Shown: positions 45,956 through 55,735 of the stretch, piece by piece
Layout of the letters: the number at the start of each line of letters is the position of its first letter
Numbering within the stretch: the first letter of the stretch is position 1
Assembly (NCBI GenBank): GCA_015067705.1
Contig: SVLW01000007.1
Coordinates: 1-64,000 of the forward strand
Origin: Oscillospiraceae bacterium
Lineage (GTDB): Bacteria > Bacillota > Clostridia > Oscillospirales > QAMX01
Reading direction: 5' to 3'
DNA: 64,000 nucleotides
The notes under the pieces: model-generated
Databases searched by the model: none
Told to the model about the DNA's origin: nothing
What the model saw: the letters and a program-made list of their open reading frames with translations, nothing else
Translations under genes and position numbers: made by a program

Positions 45956-47382
45956 TATGCTATTTTCTCCATGGAGAACGCGAAATGATAGGCACAGTCC
46001 GCGCCTTCAATGGGGATCAGGTATCCGTTATACACCATCTCATCCAGATACCCCTCGTATTCTACATCGCACACGATCCGCACACCCGCCAGATCCAGGG
46101 TAAAGCTCTCGTAGGGGTGCCGCCGGATGGTCTCCGCCAGGCGTTCCTGATCTCCCGCCATGATGCGGAAGTCCTCCTGCGCGCCCGCAAAGGACAGCGC
46201 CGCCAGATACATCTGCGTCCGGAAATTCGGCATCCAGTTTTCCTCATTCACCGCGTGATAGGAGAAACCGACGGCGGTGAGAACCCCATCTTTCTCCGCA
46301 AATACGAAATCCTGGGGCCCGTCGGCGATGGACACCATCATGTGCGGCGTCAGCACCCGTTCCCAGGTGCCGTCCCCGGTGAGCACCGCGCCGAAGTCAT
46401 AGTCGTGATAGGCCGCCAGCTTGTTGAAATTCTGTGCAAACTCCTCTGCGGTGATCTCGCCCCGATGCCGCGGCAGCTCTGCCCGCACCATGGCGGCACC
46501 CAGCAGCACCCCCACCAGCACATACCCCACCACCAGCGCCCATGCCCGCCACCGGCGGCTGTCCCGCAGCGTCAGCGTGGAGTCATATTCCCAGGGCAGG
46601 GTCTCGCCGTCAGAATGGGCGGTGTAGCTCTTCCACAGCCGTACGATCTGGAAAATGGGGATCCCCGCGCCCTCGCCCCACCAGAGCGCGGACAGTGTGC
46701 GGGAAAAGCCCTCGGCATAGCGAAGCCGCCTGCCGTCGTCCGCAGTGACGGAGAGCCCCAGAATCCACTTGCCCGGCGTTGTCGAAAAGAGCCGCAGCCA
46801 CAAGGGCTCCAAAAACAGCATCAGCGCCATAGGGATCAGCGCCCCGAAGAAGCCGCCGGTGCCGGCGGAAATCCGGACATTGCACACGGCGATGAGGAAA
46901 AGATCCCAGAAAAGCACATAGAGGGTGTAATCAAAGCCTCTGGCAAAATAACGCCGCCAGGGCGCCACCAGCGGCGGCAGCACATCCTCATAGATGGCCG
47001 CCTCGCTCTGCTCCGGCTGGCGTTTCAGATCCTCGAGATACCGCTCCGCGTCCAGACTGCGATAACCGCTGTGGGATTCCCGGATCTCCCCGCAGACCGT
47101 GCGGGACCGGCTCAGCTCCTGCTGTTCCTGCTGCAGCCATTCCATGTGCTGCGCCATGGTATCGTGGAGCGACCGCTCGCCCCGGTGCATGGCTTTGATG
47201 TCCTCAAGCGGCAGGCGCAGCATCCGCAGCAGATGGATCCGCTGCAGCACCAGGAGATCCTCCTCCGTATACTCCCGGTATCCGTTGGCGCTCCGGGCAG
47301 GGGAGAGCAGTCCCTCCGATTCATAAAAGCGGATATTTGCCCGCGTCATGCCGCTGCGGGCCTCCATTTCCTTGCTGGTCAA
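45955..47382 (-). CDS. Fusion: MerR-type HTH + RDD-like membrane domain + extracytoplasmic C-terminus
   Basis: MTSKEMEARSGMTRANIRFYESEGLLSPARSANGYREYTEEDL; RYFARGFDYTLYVLFWDLF...STTPGKWILGLSVTADDGRRL. Confidence 0.85.
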   Translation of the reverse strand: MTSKEMEARSGMTRANIRFYESEGLLSPARSANGYREYTEEDLLVLQRIHLLRMLRLPLEDIKAMHRGERSLHDTMAQHMEWLQQEQQELSRSRTVCGEIRESHSGYRSLDAERYLEDLKRQPEQSEAAIYEDVLPPLVAPWRRYFARGFDYTLYVLFWDLFLIAVCNVRISAGTGGFFGALIPMALMLFLEPLWLRLFSTTPGKWILGLSVTADDGRRLRYAEGFSRTLSALWWGEGAGIPIFQIVRLWKSYTAHSDGETLPWEYDSTLTLRDSRRWRAWALVVGYVLVGVLLGAAMVRAELPRHRGEITAEEFAQNFNKLAAYHDYDFGAVLTGDGTWERVLTPHMMVSIADGPQDFVFAEKDGVLTAVGFSYHAVNEENWMPNFRTQMYLAALSFAGAQEDFRIMAGDQERLAETIRRHPYESFTLDLAGVRIVCDVEYEGYLDEMVYNGYLIPIEGADCAYHFAFSMEKIA

Positions 47383-47468
47383 ACGCCTTCATCTCCTTTC
47401 ACCGGGGACAGTATAGCGTATCAAGTCACTTTACAGTCAAGGGTTTTCTTCGAAAAAAAACACATTTT

Positions 47469-48323
47469 TCAAAAGGCCGGGGAGTCCCCGGCCTTTTCCT
47501 TACTTTTTTCCAATACATACTTCTCCGGCACGCTGACGCCGAAGGCGCGGCTCACATCCCGCAGACCGTCGCCGGGGATGGTCTGGCGCTTGCCGCCCAT
47601 GGACAGCACCTTCACCAGGATCTCCGCCGCCTTCTCTACGGTGTGCATGAGACCGAAGGTGAGGTCAAAATCCTCGCCGGAGCAGAAGAGCCCGTGGTGG
47701 GCCCAGACCGCCACATCATGCTCCTGCATGAGCTTTGAGGTCTCCACGGCGATTTCGCGGCCGCCCGGAATCATCCACGGCACCACGCCGATGCCCGCCG
47801 GGAAGACAATGGGGCACTCCGTCTCCATCTCAAAAAGCTCCCGGGTGAAGGTCACGTCATCCAGCGGCAGCACAAAGGTCAGTGCCACAATATTGGTGGG
47901 ATGGGCGTGATAGATCACGCGGTGACGGCCGTGTGATGCGGCCTTTTTCACCTCATGGTTCATGAGATGGGTGGGCAGTTCGCTGGTGGGTCTGCCGCCG
48001 TTTACGAGGCCCCACACAATACGGTACTGCGTACCGGTTTCATCGATCTCCACGATCGTGAGGGCATCCTCGGGATCCAGGCTGGCATTCCGGAAAAACT
48101 TGCCGGAACCGGTCACCAGGAAGTATTCGCCGGAAAGGCCCGGCACCTCCGTGCCGATCTCCCGCCATTCGCCTGGATGCAGCGATTCCCGGATCTCCTG
48201 AATTTCTTCTTCCCGGATCCGATAGCTCAGATTGCCGCCGTTTCGCTCGTGCCATCCCTGCTGCCATCCGTCGTCTGCCATCCGGATAAAGCCCTGTACA
48301 AAGGGCGCTTTCAGTACGTTCAT
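47469..48323 (-). CDS. rhaD: Rhamnulose-1-phosphate aldolase
   Basis: GWHERNGGNLSYRI; PTSELPTHLMNHEVKKAASHGRHRVIYHAHPTNIVALTF. Confidence 0.94.
   Translation of the reverse strand: MNVLKAPFVQGFIRMADDGWQQGWHERNGGNLSYRIREEEIQEIRESLHPGEWREIGTEVPGLSGEYFLVTGSGKFFRNASLDPEDALTIVEIDETGTQYRIVWGLVNGGRPTSELPTHLMNHEVKKAASHGRHRVIYHAHPTNIVALTFVLPLDDVTFTRELFEMETECPIVFPAGIGVVPWMIPGGREIAVETSKLMQEHDVAVWAHHGLFCSGEDFDLTFGLMHTVEKAAEILVKVLSMGGKRQTIPGDGLRDVSRAFGVSVPEKYVLEKSKEKAGDSPAF
47471..47498 (-). terminator. Terminator overlapping the 3' end of rhaD
   Basis: aaaaggccggggagtccccggccttttcc. Confidence 0.8.
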
Positions 48324-48337
48324 ACGCTGTGCCTCGT

Positions 48338-49585
48338 TCAGACGCGCTGACTCAGCACGTCGCGCTCATAGGTCTCGATGGTGTCGAACCAGCTCTCATC
48401 CGCCGGCACGTCATACTGTCTGCAGTATTCCTCCCACACGTCGCCGAAGGGATAGACCTTCAATGCCTCCTGCAGCACCATGAGCTTGGTGAACTGTTCC
48501 TCGTCCTGCAGTTTTTTCAGGAGCTCATTGGGCTGGAGCAGGGCGAAGAGCAGAGACTTCTGCACATTGCGGAAGCCCATGACCCAGGCCGCCACGCGGT
48601 TGATGGAGGCGTCGAAATAGTCGGTTGCAATGAACACCCGGTCGAGCGCGCCGCAGCGCACGATCTCCCGGCAGATCTCGCGGGTCTCGTCGTCAAAGAG
48701 CACCACATGGTCGCTGTCCCAGCGCACGGAACGGGTGATGTGCAGGGCCATGTGCTTGTCAAAGGTCAGAATGGAGGAGATCTTATCGCTGACCACTTCC
48801 GTGGGATGATAGTGGCCGTTGTCCATCAGGGTGATGCAGTCGTCCCGGCTGGAGGCATATTTCAGGCACCACTCCGCAGAACCCACGGTATAGCTCTCCA
48901 CGCCGATGCCAAAGGTCTTGCTCTCGGCGCAGGGGAACACCTTGGTCTTGTCAAAGGGCTCCTCTAAAATCTCGTCAAAGGACTGCTTATAGCGCATACG
49001 GGGGCCGATGCGGTCTCCGGGGATGTCCTTATAGCCATCGCCGGCCCACATATTCATGACGCAGGGCTCCCCCAGCTCGTCTGCCAGATACTGAGAGATG
49101 CGGACGCAGGCGCGGCCATGCTCCACCCAGAAGCGGCGGGTCTCTTCATTCACGGAAGAGAGCGTCATGGGGTCGCACTTGGGATGGGAGAAGAAGGTGG
49201 GATTGAAGTCACAGCCCATGCCGCGCGCTTTACAATAGTCCACCCATTTCTTGAAATGCTTCGGCTCGATCTTGTCGCGGTCCACCCAGGGGTTCTCCTC
49301 GTCAAAGATGGCATAGCTGGCGTGGAGGTTCATCTTCATCTTGCCGGGCACCAGACGGCGCACCAGATCCAGATCCGCCATCAGTTCTTCCGGATTCCGG
49401 GCGCGGCCGGGATAATTGCCGGTGGTCTGAATGCCGCCGGTGAGGGGGCCGTCGTTGTCAAAGCCCCGGAGATCGTCGCCCTGCCAGCAGTGCAGCGCCA
49501 CCGGAACGGTCTTTAATTTTTCGATGACGGCATCGGTGTCGATGCCGATGGCCGCATATTTGGCCTTTGCTTCCTGATAACTCAT
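48338..49585 (-). CDS. rhaA: L-rhamnose isomerase
   Basis: ALHCWQGDDLRGFDNDGPLTGGIQTTGNYPGRARNPEEL; MNLHASYAIFDE; CDFNPTFFSHP. Confidence 0.97.
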   Translation of the reverse strand: MSYQEAKAKYAAIGIDTDAVIEKLKTVPVALHCWQGDDLRGFDNDGPLTGGIQTTGNYPGRARNPEELMADLDLVRRLVPGKMKMNLHASYAIFDEENPWVDRDKIEPKHFKKWVDYCKARGMGCDFNPTFFSHPKCDPMTLSSVNEETRRFWVEHGRACVRISQYLADELGEPCVMNMWAGDGYKDIPGDRIGPRMRYKQSFDEILEEPFDKTKVFPCAESKTFGIGVESYTVGSAEWCLKYASSRDDCITLMDNGHYHPTEVVSDKISSILTFDKHMALHITRSVRWDSDHVVLFDDETREICREIVRCGALDRVFIATDYFDASINRVAAWVMGFRNVQKSLLFALLQPNELLKKLQDEEQFTKLMVLQEALKVYPFGDVWEEYCRQYDVPADESWFDTIETYERDVLSQRV

Positions 49586-51036
49586 GCTTTTACCTCCCGC
49601 ACAATAAAACTGTCTCGTATGAGCTGCCGCGCCGCGGCAAGAGTTTTTATTTCACCCGCTGTCATCATCTGCACGATCAGATTGCCCAGCGCAGTTCCTT
49701 CAATGGGCCCGGCATACACCGGCAGGCCCGTGGCCTCCGCCGTAAGCCGGTTTAAGTAATCGTCCTGACTGCCGCCGCCCACGATATGGATGGCGGTGTA
49801 TGTTTTTCCGGTCAGGCCGGAGAGCGCCGTCACGGCCTCCCGGTAACAACGCGCCAGACTGCGATAGACACACTGCATCAGTTCGCCTACGGTTTCCGGT
49901 ACGGCCTGGCCGCTTCTGCGGCAGTAGTCCCGCACGGCCTCCTGCATATTCTCCGGCGCCAGGAAACAGTCGTTGTTGACGTCCACAAGAGAGGGGAAAT
50001 CCGCTGCCTGCTCCGCCTCTGCGATCAGATCCGGATAGCTCCATTGCCGTCCGTCCTTTTCCCGGATCTCTCTGCCCGCCACATACGCCGTGCCGTTTAA
50101 CTCCCGGCGAATGGACTGGATCATCCAGAGGCCCATGATGTTTTTGAGATACCGCCAGTTGCCGAAGGCGCCGCCTTCGTTGGTAAAATTCTGCAGACGC
50201 GAGGCTTCTGTCAGGATCGGTACGTCGTTTTCCACACCCAAAAGACTCCAGGTGCCGCTGGAGAGATAGACCGCGTGCTCGTCCTGTGCCGGAACCGCCA
50301 GAAAGGCCGATCCTGTGTCGTGCGTAGCCGGTAGAATCACCTCGGTCTGATATCCCACGATCTCCGCAATCCCCGGCAAAAGCGGCCCCAGCCGTTCTCC
50401 AGGCTGTGCCGGCGGTACAAAAAGCCGCTCCGGCAGTCCCAGACGCCGGATCAGATCATAATCCCAGTTCCGCGCACCGGCGTCCAGAAGCCCGGTGGAG
50501 GAGGCGTTGGTGTATTCCTGCCGCATCTGCCCGGTGAGCCGGTAATGGAAATAATCCGGGAGCATCAATAAATGCGCCGCCCGATCCAGCAGGGCCGGAT
50601 CCTCGGCCTTCTGCGCCATGAGCTGAAAGACCGTATTGAAGATCTGCTTCTGAATGCCCGTCCGGGCATAAAGCTCCGACTCCGGCACGATGCGGTACGT
50701 CGCCGCGTCCATGCCCTCCGTCCGGCTGTCCCGATAGGCGATGGCGGGGCCCAGTGCCTGGCCGGACTTGTCCAAAAGCACATAGTCCACCGCCCAGGTG
50801 TCGATCCCGACGGACGCGGGAATCATCCCAAGCTCGCCGCAGCGCCGCATCCCGGCCAGAATATTCTCCCAGAGATGCGCCATGTCCCAACAGTCGTGTC
50901 CCTGCTGCCGCAGCTGGCGGTTTTCAAAGCGATAGATTTCCTGGAGGACCAGTTTGCCGTCTTCCAGCCATCCCAGAATATGCCGTCCGCTGGACGCGCC
51001 GATATCAATGGCAAGGGTATAGGATCTCACGGTCAT
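49582..51036 (-). CDS. rhaB: Rhamnulokinase
   Basis: LAIDIGASSGRHILGWLEDGKLVLQEIYRFENRQ; GIDTWAVDYVLLD; IHIVGGGSQDDYLNRLTAEATGLPVYAGPIEGTALGN. Confidence 0.95.
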   Translation of the reverse strand: MTVRSYTLAIDIGASSGRHILGWLEDGKLVLQEIYRFENRQLRQQGHDCWDMAHLWENILAGMRRCGELGMIPASVGIDTWAVDYVLLDKSGQALGPAIAYRDSRTEGMDAATYRIVPESELYARTGIQKQIFNTVFQLMAQKAEDPALLDRAAHLLMLPDYFHYRLTGQMRQEYTNASSTGLLDAGARNWDYDLIRRLGLPERLFVPPAQPGERLGPLLPGIAEIVGYQTEVILPATHDTGSAFLAVPAQDEHAVYLSSGTWSLLGVENDVPILTEASRLQNFTNEGGAFGNWRYLKNIMGLWMIQSIRRELNGTAYVAGREIREKDGRQWSYPDLIAEAEQAADFPSLVDVNNDCFLAPENMQEAVRDYCRRSGQAVPETVGELMQCVYRSLARCYREAVTALSGLTGKTYTAIHIVGGGSQDDYLNRLTAEATGLPVYAGPIEGTALGNLIVQMMTAGEIKTLAAARQLIRDSFIVREVKA

Positions 51037-51118
51037 CGCTTCCTTTCCTGTCAAGTCGGGGGAACTTCGAACACCCTCATGATAACAAAATATCCCCGGA
51101 ATAGCAAGCGGTACGGAT

Positions 51119-51150
51119 AGAAAAAATCCCGGTATCTTATGATACCGGGA
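51119..51150 (-). terminator. Rho-independent terminator
   Basis: aaaaaatcccggtatcttatgataccgggactg. Confidence 0.8.
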
Positions 51151-51167
51151 CTGTTGTTTATGCGTTC

Positions 51168-51815
51168 TTAATCCACCGTGTAGGAACCATAGACCATGAT
51201 CTTGGAGTCAGAGGTGGCGGTAAAGCCGCGCTCTTCCACGGTGACCAGGTAAAGATGGTTCTTCTGGAGGGCGCCGCCGCCTTCCAGCTCGTTGCCTGCG
51301 GTGCAGTCAATGATGCCGGGGGAGGAGGGGGTATAGCAGGATGCGCTGCCGATCCGCAGGAGAATCATGCCGCCCACTGCGAACTTATAGGTCTCGCCCT
51401 TGCTGACCTGTACCAGCTGCCAGCCGCTGCCGGGGAGTGCTGCCGTACCGCCTTCACCGGTGGTGCCGCCGCTGCCCAGCTGTGCCAGAACAGAATTGGT
51501 GACCGCGGCCACAAAGCTCGAGTCCGTGGCGATATTCTCGTTGCGGGATTCAAACTCTGCGATCTTGGCTTCCAGCTGTGTGGTATAGTCGGTGAGGATC
51601 TGGTTCATCTGGGTCTCCATCTGCTCTGCCTTCAGATCAATGGCGGAGTTGACCTTTTCAATGGTCTCCGGCGCCAGAACGTCGGTCAGATAACTGAGTG
51701 CCACCAGGGGATCCTCGCGTTCCGTGGTTTCTGCGGCAACTGCCATGTAGCTGGCCAGCAGTAAAAGGACCAATAAGACGGCACTGGTGCCGGCGATCCA
51801 TTTTCTCTTTGCCAT
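51168..51815 (-). CDS. Secreted/membrane-anchored coiled-coil protein of unknown function
   Basis: Signal-anchor MAKRKWIAGTSAVLLVLLLLASYMAVAAE, heptad-like AIDLKAEQMETQMNQILTDYTTQLEAKIAEFESR. Confidence 0.75.
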   Translation of the reverse strand: MAKRKWIAGTSAVLLVLLLLASYMAVAAETTEREDPLVALSYLTDVLAPETIEKVNSAIDLKAEQMETQMNQILTDYTTQLEAKIAEFESRNENIATDSSFVAAVTNSVLAQLGSGGTTGEGGTAALPGSGWQLVQVSKGETYKFAVGGMILLRIGSASCYTPSSPGIIDCTAGNELEGGGALQKNHLYLVTVEERGFTATSDSKIMVYGSYTVD

Positions 51816-51844
51816 AACTTTTTCCCTCCATTGTATAGCGGCGG

Positions 51845-52219
51845 TTATTTCCGTTCCGCCTGGTATAAAACGTCTTCTCCGAGACCGAAACTCACCGCAA
51901 GGGCTTCATCCACGCGGTTCATCACGCCCTCGTCCAGCTTGCCCATTCGTTCCAGCAAGCGCCGTTTGTCGATGGTGCGAATCTGTTCCAGTAATACCAC
52001 GCTGTCTCTCGTCAGTCCAAAGGACTGTCCGGAAAGCTCAATGTGTGTCGGCAGTCTCGCTTTGTTGATCTGCGACGTAATGGCCGCCGCGATCACCGTG
52101 GGGCTGTGCCGGTTTCCCACATTGTTCTGCACGATAAGTACCGGTCTGATGCCGCCCTGTTCACTGCCCACCACGGGGCTCAGGTCGGCGAAGTAAATAT
52201 CGCCGCGTCTGACGCTCAT
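51845..52219 (-). CDS. mazF: MazF/PemK (EndoA-like) endoribonuclease toxin
   Basis: [49 protein letters not shown]. Confidence 0.95.
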   Translation of the reverse strand: MSVRRGDIYFADLSPVVGSEQGGIRPVLIVQNNVGNRHSPTVIAAAITSQINKARLPTHIELSGQSFGLTRDSVVLLEQIRTIDKRRLLERMGKLDEGVMNRVDEALAVSFGLGEDVLYQAERK

Positions 52220-52403
52220 ATCCACTGCATTTCACGCTCCGTCGGAATCGTATACGGTGAAGTCCTCACCATACCGACTGTATCTTTCCCCAAAAGTTTC
52301 CCGGATATAATCCACCGCAGAAAAATTCTGCCGGGGATGCCATCCCGGTCACTTCTCGGAGCATGATCAGTATATGCCGCGCATATGGGATCTGCCACCG
52401 GCC

Positions 52404-53561
52404 TTAGATATAACTCAGCCGGGAGACGATCTTGCCGTCGCGGAGATAGAGCCGCAGGACACGCTTTGAAATGCCGGTGATGACCTCCCAGGAGATCGTT
52501 CCGGCCAGCCGCGCCAGATCATCCGGCGTGGTATGAGGGGCAGCGCCGAAAATCACGGCGGTGTCGCCCTCCCGCACTTCGGGGATATCGGTGACGTCCA
52601 GCATGCAGAGATCCATGCAAATCCGTCCGATCACCGGCGCGGGTTTTCCGCATACCGTCATGGCCGCGCCCGCAAAGGAACGGAGATATCCGTCGCCGTA
52701 CCCAACCGGAACCGTAGCCACCCGGGTCTCCCGGGCCGCGTGATAGGTCATGCCATAGCTCACCGGCGTACCGGCGGGAATGGTCTTTAATTGGGTAATG
52801 GGGGTTTTCATGGTCATGGCGGGCTTTAAGTTGCCATAGGGCACGCCGGGAACCGGCTCCAGCCCATAAAGCGCCAGACCAAGACGGACCATATCGAAAT
52901 GCGTACAGCTATATTGTAACATAGCTGCGCTGTTTGCGCAATGTTTTACGGCGTTTTTTATGCCGCGGGCCTCAATTTTCTCTAAAACCGCCTCGAAATC
53001 CGCCAGCTGCGCCATGGTGGGGCCGTCTTCCTCGCTGTCGGCATAGGCAAAATGGGTGAAAATTCCCTCAAGCGCCAGATTCTCCAGGCGGTGAATGGAG
53101 AGGACTTCCTCCACCGCCTCCTCCACGCGCCCGTGGCAGAGAATGCCGTGGCGGGACATGCCGGTGTCCAGCTTTACATGGATCTTCAAAGTCTGCCCCA
53201 GCTTGGCAGCGGCCGCCTGATACCGCTCCGCCGCGTCCCGGCTGGGGACACACTGGGTGATATCATAGCGGATCAGGTCGCCCGTCAAAGCGACGGGGGT
53301 ATAGCCCAGGATCAGGATCGGCACCGTGATGCCGGAATCCCGGAGACTGGCCGCCTCGAACAGGTTGGCGACGCCCAGGTAATCGATCCCCGCGTCCTCG
53401 AGACAGCGCGCCACCGGAATGGCGCCATGCCCATAGGCATCGGCTTTCACCATGGCCATTACGCGGCATCCCGGCTGCAGCCGTTCCCGGATGACCCGCA
53501 GATTATGTTCGATCGCGTCCAGATCAATTTCTGCCCGCGTCCAGTTATTGTAGTAAATCAT
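52404..53561 (-). CDS. alr: Alanine racemase
   Basis: NWTRAEIDLDAIEHNLRVIRERL; MAMVKADAYGHGAIPVA; HVKLDTGMSRHGI; RICMDLCMLDVTD. Confidence 0.97.
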   Translation of the reverse strand: MIYYNNWTRAEIDLDAIEHNLRVIRERLQPGCRVMAMVKADAYGHGAIPVARCLEDAGIDYLGVANLFEAASLRDSGITVPILILGYTPVALTGDLIRYDITQCVPSRDAAERYQAAAAKLGQTLKIHVKLDTGMSRHGILCHGRVEEAVEEVLSIHRLENLALEGIFTHFAYADSEEDGPTMAQLADFEAVLEKIEARGIKNAVKHCANSAAMLQYSCTHFDMVRLGLALYGLEPVPGVPYGNLKPAMTMKTPITQLKTIPAGTPVSYGMTYHAARETRVATVPVGYGDGYLRSFAGAAMTVCGKPAPVIGRICMDLCMLDVTDIPEVREGDTAVIFGAAPHTTPDDLARLAGTISWEVITGISKRVLRLYLRDGKIVSRLSYI

Positions 53562-53596
53562 ATCGTCTTGCCTCGAATGAAAAAGTGGCAATGGAA

Positions 53597-54163
53597 TTAT
53601 TGAAACGTCAGAAAGGTACAGCACATGGTGAGCCGGTCATCCTGATACACCTCCGCATAGAGCGGGGTGTAGCGGCCCCGGTCAAACCATACCCTTTGGT
53701 GAAGCGTTCTCCCGCCGCGCTCCATGGAATAGCTCACCGCCATCGCCTCGGCGCCCTCCCAGGTGTCCCGGCAGGCATCCTCCACGATGCCGCCGCTCCA
53801 TCCAAAGAGCAGCTCCGGCAGGGCCTCCAGCGGGGACAGCACCGCCCCGGCGGGATCCACGGTCAGGACCGCATCCTCATAAAGAAAGTTCAGTCCCTGG
53901 TCGCTGGTCTCCACGGTGATCCCGGCGATTTCCTCCGGTTCCGCCACGGTGAGACGGCTGATGCCGCGGTCATAGCTCCAGTCGATCACATAGTCCGCCG
54001 CGCGGTCCGGCAGCTCCACCCGCACCGCGGTTTTCGCGGTGAACGCAGAGTCCGGCGTATAGCGCAGACGGATCTCTTCCAGAAAAGCCTCTTGGTCTCC
54101 CGCGCCGCATCCGGCCAGCAGGAGCATCATCAGTACGCAGATCAAAAGGAATCCGCGCCGCAT
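53597..54163 (-). CDS. Lipoprotein, LolA/GerS-like
   Basis: Lipobox MMLLLAGCGAG; located with alr. Confidence 0.7.
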   Translation of the reverse strand: MRRGFLLICVLMMLLLAGCGAGDQEAFLEEIRLRYTPDSAFTAKTAVRVELPDRAADYVIDWSYDRGISRLTVAEPEEIAGITVETSDQGLNFLYEDAVLTVDPAGAVLSPLEALPELLFGWSGGIVEDACRDTWEGAEAMAVSYSMERGGRTLHQRVWFDRGRYTPLYAEVYQDDRLTMCCTFLTFQ

Positions 54164-54178
54164 GGGCCCTCCTTACCT

Positions 54179-55708
54179 TTAGAAATACAGAGTGGAATTG
54201 CGTCCGCGCAGGAGCCGCGGCACGGCACGGATCAGATCCGTGGCCGCCATGCCGTATTCGCTGAGGGTGCGGGCGCATTCATCGCCCGCCGCGCCATGGA
54301 GCCACACCGCCGCACAGGCCGCCTCATAGGCGGGGATCCCCTGTGCCCGGAAGGACACCACAAGGCCGGCCAGCACATCGCCGCTGCCGCCGGAGGCCAT
54401 ACCGGGATTGCCCGTGGGATTCACGGCCACCCGTCCGTCCGGGGACGCGATGATGGTGCGATAGCCCTTCAGCACGATGACGCTGCCGCTCTTCTTCGCG
54501 GCCTCCAGGGCAGTCAGCACCCGGGCGCGGGCCGCATCGGGAGGCGGCGCACCGAAGAGGCGGGCGAACTCGCCGTCATGGGGCGTCAGCACCGGCGTCT
54601 GCTGCATACGGGACAGAATATCCATATGCCCGATGAGGGCATTTATGCCATCGGCGTCAAATACCACGGGAAGCGTCAGCATGGAGGCCAGATCCCGCAC
54701 GGTTGCGGCGGTTGCCTCCTCCCGGCCCAGACCCGGCCCCACCAACACGGCGGAGGCGCCGGCACACAGCGCCAGAAGATCGTAAAGGGAGGCCTGCCCC
54801 AGGGCGTTCTGATCCGGCAGGGCATAGGCCATGGCCTCGGTGAGCTTTACAGCCATGGTGCTGTGAATAGCGGCGGGCACCGCCGCGGTCACAAGCCCCG
54901 CGCCGCTGCGTACCGCGGCCTCGGCGGCCAGATAAGCCGCACCCGTATACCGGGCGCTGCCTGCCACCACCAGTGCATGGCCAAAATGGCTCTTGTGCGC
55001 CCGACGATCCCGACGGGGCAGCACCTCCAGCGTGGACTGGTCACACATGGTGAAGGACGGGGTATAACGATCGGAAATTTCTTTGGGAATGCCAATGTCC
55101 GCCACGATGATGCGGCCGCAGTTGGCGGCGGCCGGCAGCAGCAGACAGGAAGGCTTCGGGAAGGAGAAGGTGACGGTGGCGTCGGCGCACACGGCGTCCT
55201 CGCACATCCCGCCGTAATCGGAATAAAGGCCGGAGGGCAGATCCGCCGCCAGGCGGAAGCCCGGGAAGCGGTTCATCAGTTTGGCCGCCTCGCCGCAGTC
55301 ACCGGTGAGCTTGCCCCGGAATCCGGTGCCGTACATGGCGTCCACACAGGCGTCTGCGCCCACAAGACAATCCGGGGTGAATTCCAGGATCTCGCCGTCT
55401 GACTCGATAAAGCGGCTGCACATGGCGCTGCAGTCCGGGGTCATGCGGGTGCGATCCCCCACGAAGATCACCACCGGATTTCCGCCGGCCCCCAGAATCA
55501 GGGAAGCCAGGGCAAAGCCGTCGCCGCCGTTATTGCCGGAACCGCAGAAAATCACCACCCGGCGTCCTGCGATGCCGGAAAGCGCCCGGTCCAGCGTGTC
55601 AAAAAGGGCCGATGCCGCCGCGTCCATGAGACTCAGACTGGGGATCCCGCTCTCGATGGCGGCACGGTCCATATCCCGCACATCGGCGGAGGAATATACA
55701 TTGATCAT
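54179..55708 (-). CDS. nnr: Bifunctional NAD(P)H-hydrate epimerase/dehydratase
   Basis: VVIFCGSGNNGGDGFALASLI; VLVGPGLG; LTPHDGEFARLFG; GNPGMASGGSGDVLAGLV. Confidence 0.96.
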   Translation of the reverse strand: MINVYSSADVRDMDRAAIESGIPSLSLMDAAASALFDTLDRALSGIAGRRVVIFCGSGNNGGDGFALASLILGAGGNPVVIFVGDRTRMTPDCSAMCSRFIESDGEILEFTPDCLVGADACVDAMYGTGFRGKLTGDCGEAAKLMNRFPGFRLAADLPSGLYSDYGGMCEDAVCADATVTFSFPKPSCLLLPAAANCGRIIVADIGIPKEISDRYTPSFTMCDQSTLEVLPRRDRRAHKSHFGHALVVAGSARYTGAAYLAAEAAVRSGAGLVTAAVPAAIHSTMAVKLTEAMAYALPDQNALGQASLYDLLALCAGASAVLVGPGLGREEATAATVRDLASMLTLPVVFDADGINALIGHMDILSRMQQTPVLTPHDGEFARLFGAPPPDAARARVLTALEAAKKSGSVIVLKGYRTIIASPDGRVAVNPTGNPGMASGGSGDVLAGLVVSFRAQGIPAYEAACAAVWLHGAAGDECARTLSEYGMAATDLIRAVPRLLRGRNSTLYF

Positions 55709-55735
55709 AAAAGGGTTCTCCTGCTTGAAAAACGC

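Noticed and set aside
45985-47910. 641-aa plus-strand ORF
   Set aside because: Antisense to the MerR-RDD and rhaD genes.
53585-55402. 605-aa plus-strand ORF
   Set aside because: Antisense to the lipoprotein and nnr genes, His/Gly/Gln-rich composition.
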